From: an uncultured Ruminococcus sp.
GTDB lineage: Bacteria > Bacillota > Clostridia > Oscillospirales > CAG-272
Direction: 5' to 3'
Assembly (NCBI GenBank): GCA_902797495.1
Contig: CADBTH010000128.1
Span: forward strand, 1-6,799
Length of the DNA: 6,799 bases
The position numbers were made by a program, and so were the translations under genes. Shown here in pieces: positions 6,647-6,799 of the stretch; the stretch's first letter is position 1; every line of letters starts with the position of its first letter. The notes beneath the pieces are model-generated. The model was not told the DNA's origin. It saw only the letters and a list, made by a program, of their open reading frames with translations, and did not search any database.

Positions 6647-6799
6647 ATGTCAAGCAACAAGAATCTCGTGCCTGGTGCAAAGGCAGCGCTTGAGCAGTTC
6701 AAGATGGAAGCTGCAAGCGAAGTAGGAGTAAACCTTACGAACGGCTACAACGGCGACCTCACGTCCCGTCAGGCAGGTTCCGTCGGCGGTCAGATGGTA
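6647..6799 (+). CDS. Alpha/beta-type small acid-soluble spore protein (3' end outside window)
   Basis: Fifty-one codons are visible, open to the window edge; full-length members are about 60-90 aa. They bind and saturate DNA in the dormant forespore, protecting it from UV and chemicals, and are degraded at germination to supply amino acids. The N-terminal family block NLVPGAKAALEQFKMEAASE (residues 6-25) and the second block LTSRQAGSVGGQMV (38-51) are clear. The germination protease cuts in the usual E-(I/F)-A site; here the matching residues are E21-A22-A23, a slightly unusual version. The start at 6647 has AAGGGAG (6634-6640), 6 nt upstream; an ATG at 6631 is in another frame and ends after 20 codons. 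No ssp letter can be assigned from the fragment. Expression is expected only late in sporulation, from its own promoter. Confidence 0.95.
   Translation, partial: MSSNKNLVPGAKAALEQFKMEAASEVGVNLTNGYNGDLTSRQAGSVGGQMV

Overview
The window looks like chromosomal DNA from an endospore-forming Bacillota, most likely a clostridial lineage of moderate G+C. The main evidence is the start of an alpha/beta-type small acid-soluble spore protein gene at the right edge. Strong GGAGG-type ribosome binding sites, extended -10 promoters and frequent ATA and AGA/AGG codons fit this. The species cannot be named from what is visible.

Layout, all genes on the + strand: (1) 1-734, the C-terminal part of a TrpB2-type tryptophan synthase beta chain, ending at a textbook intrinsic terminator with a C(UUCG)G tetraloop. 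(2) 785-1971, a two-gene unit with a near-consensus promoter: a 208-aa protein with one membrane anchor and a 162-aa multi-spanning membrane protein, joined by an ATGA overlap. Neither was recognised. A 10-bp perfect hairpin follows. (3) 2027-6499, a second extended -10 promoter driving a flavodoxin-like protein, then SbcD, then SbcC. Both junctions are ATGA overlaps, so the three are probably co-transcribed and translationally coupled. (4) 6500-6646, an AT-rich leader region with a possible forespore-type promoter and two RNA hairpins, the second abutting the Shine-Dalgarno sequence. (5) 6647-6799, the first 51 codons of the spore protein gene, cut by the window edge.

The best understood part is SbcC-SbcD, the bacterial Rad50-Mre11 nuclease that cuts DNA hairpins and protein-blocked ends. 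Its motifs are intact: five phosphoesterase motifs in SbcD; Walker A, Q-loop, CxxC zinc hook, signature, Walker B and H-loop in SbcC. The spore protein belongs to the family that coats and protects DNA in dormant spores. Two DNA-maintenance functions are therefore adjacent, but nothing shows that they are co-regulated. I see no mobile element, CRISPR array, tRNA or rRNA, and no convincing novel defence system. The least explained items are the two-gene membrane cassette, the coupling of a flavodoxin to sbcDC, and the structured leader of the spore protein gene.
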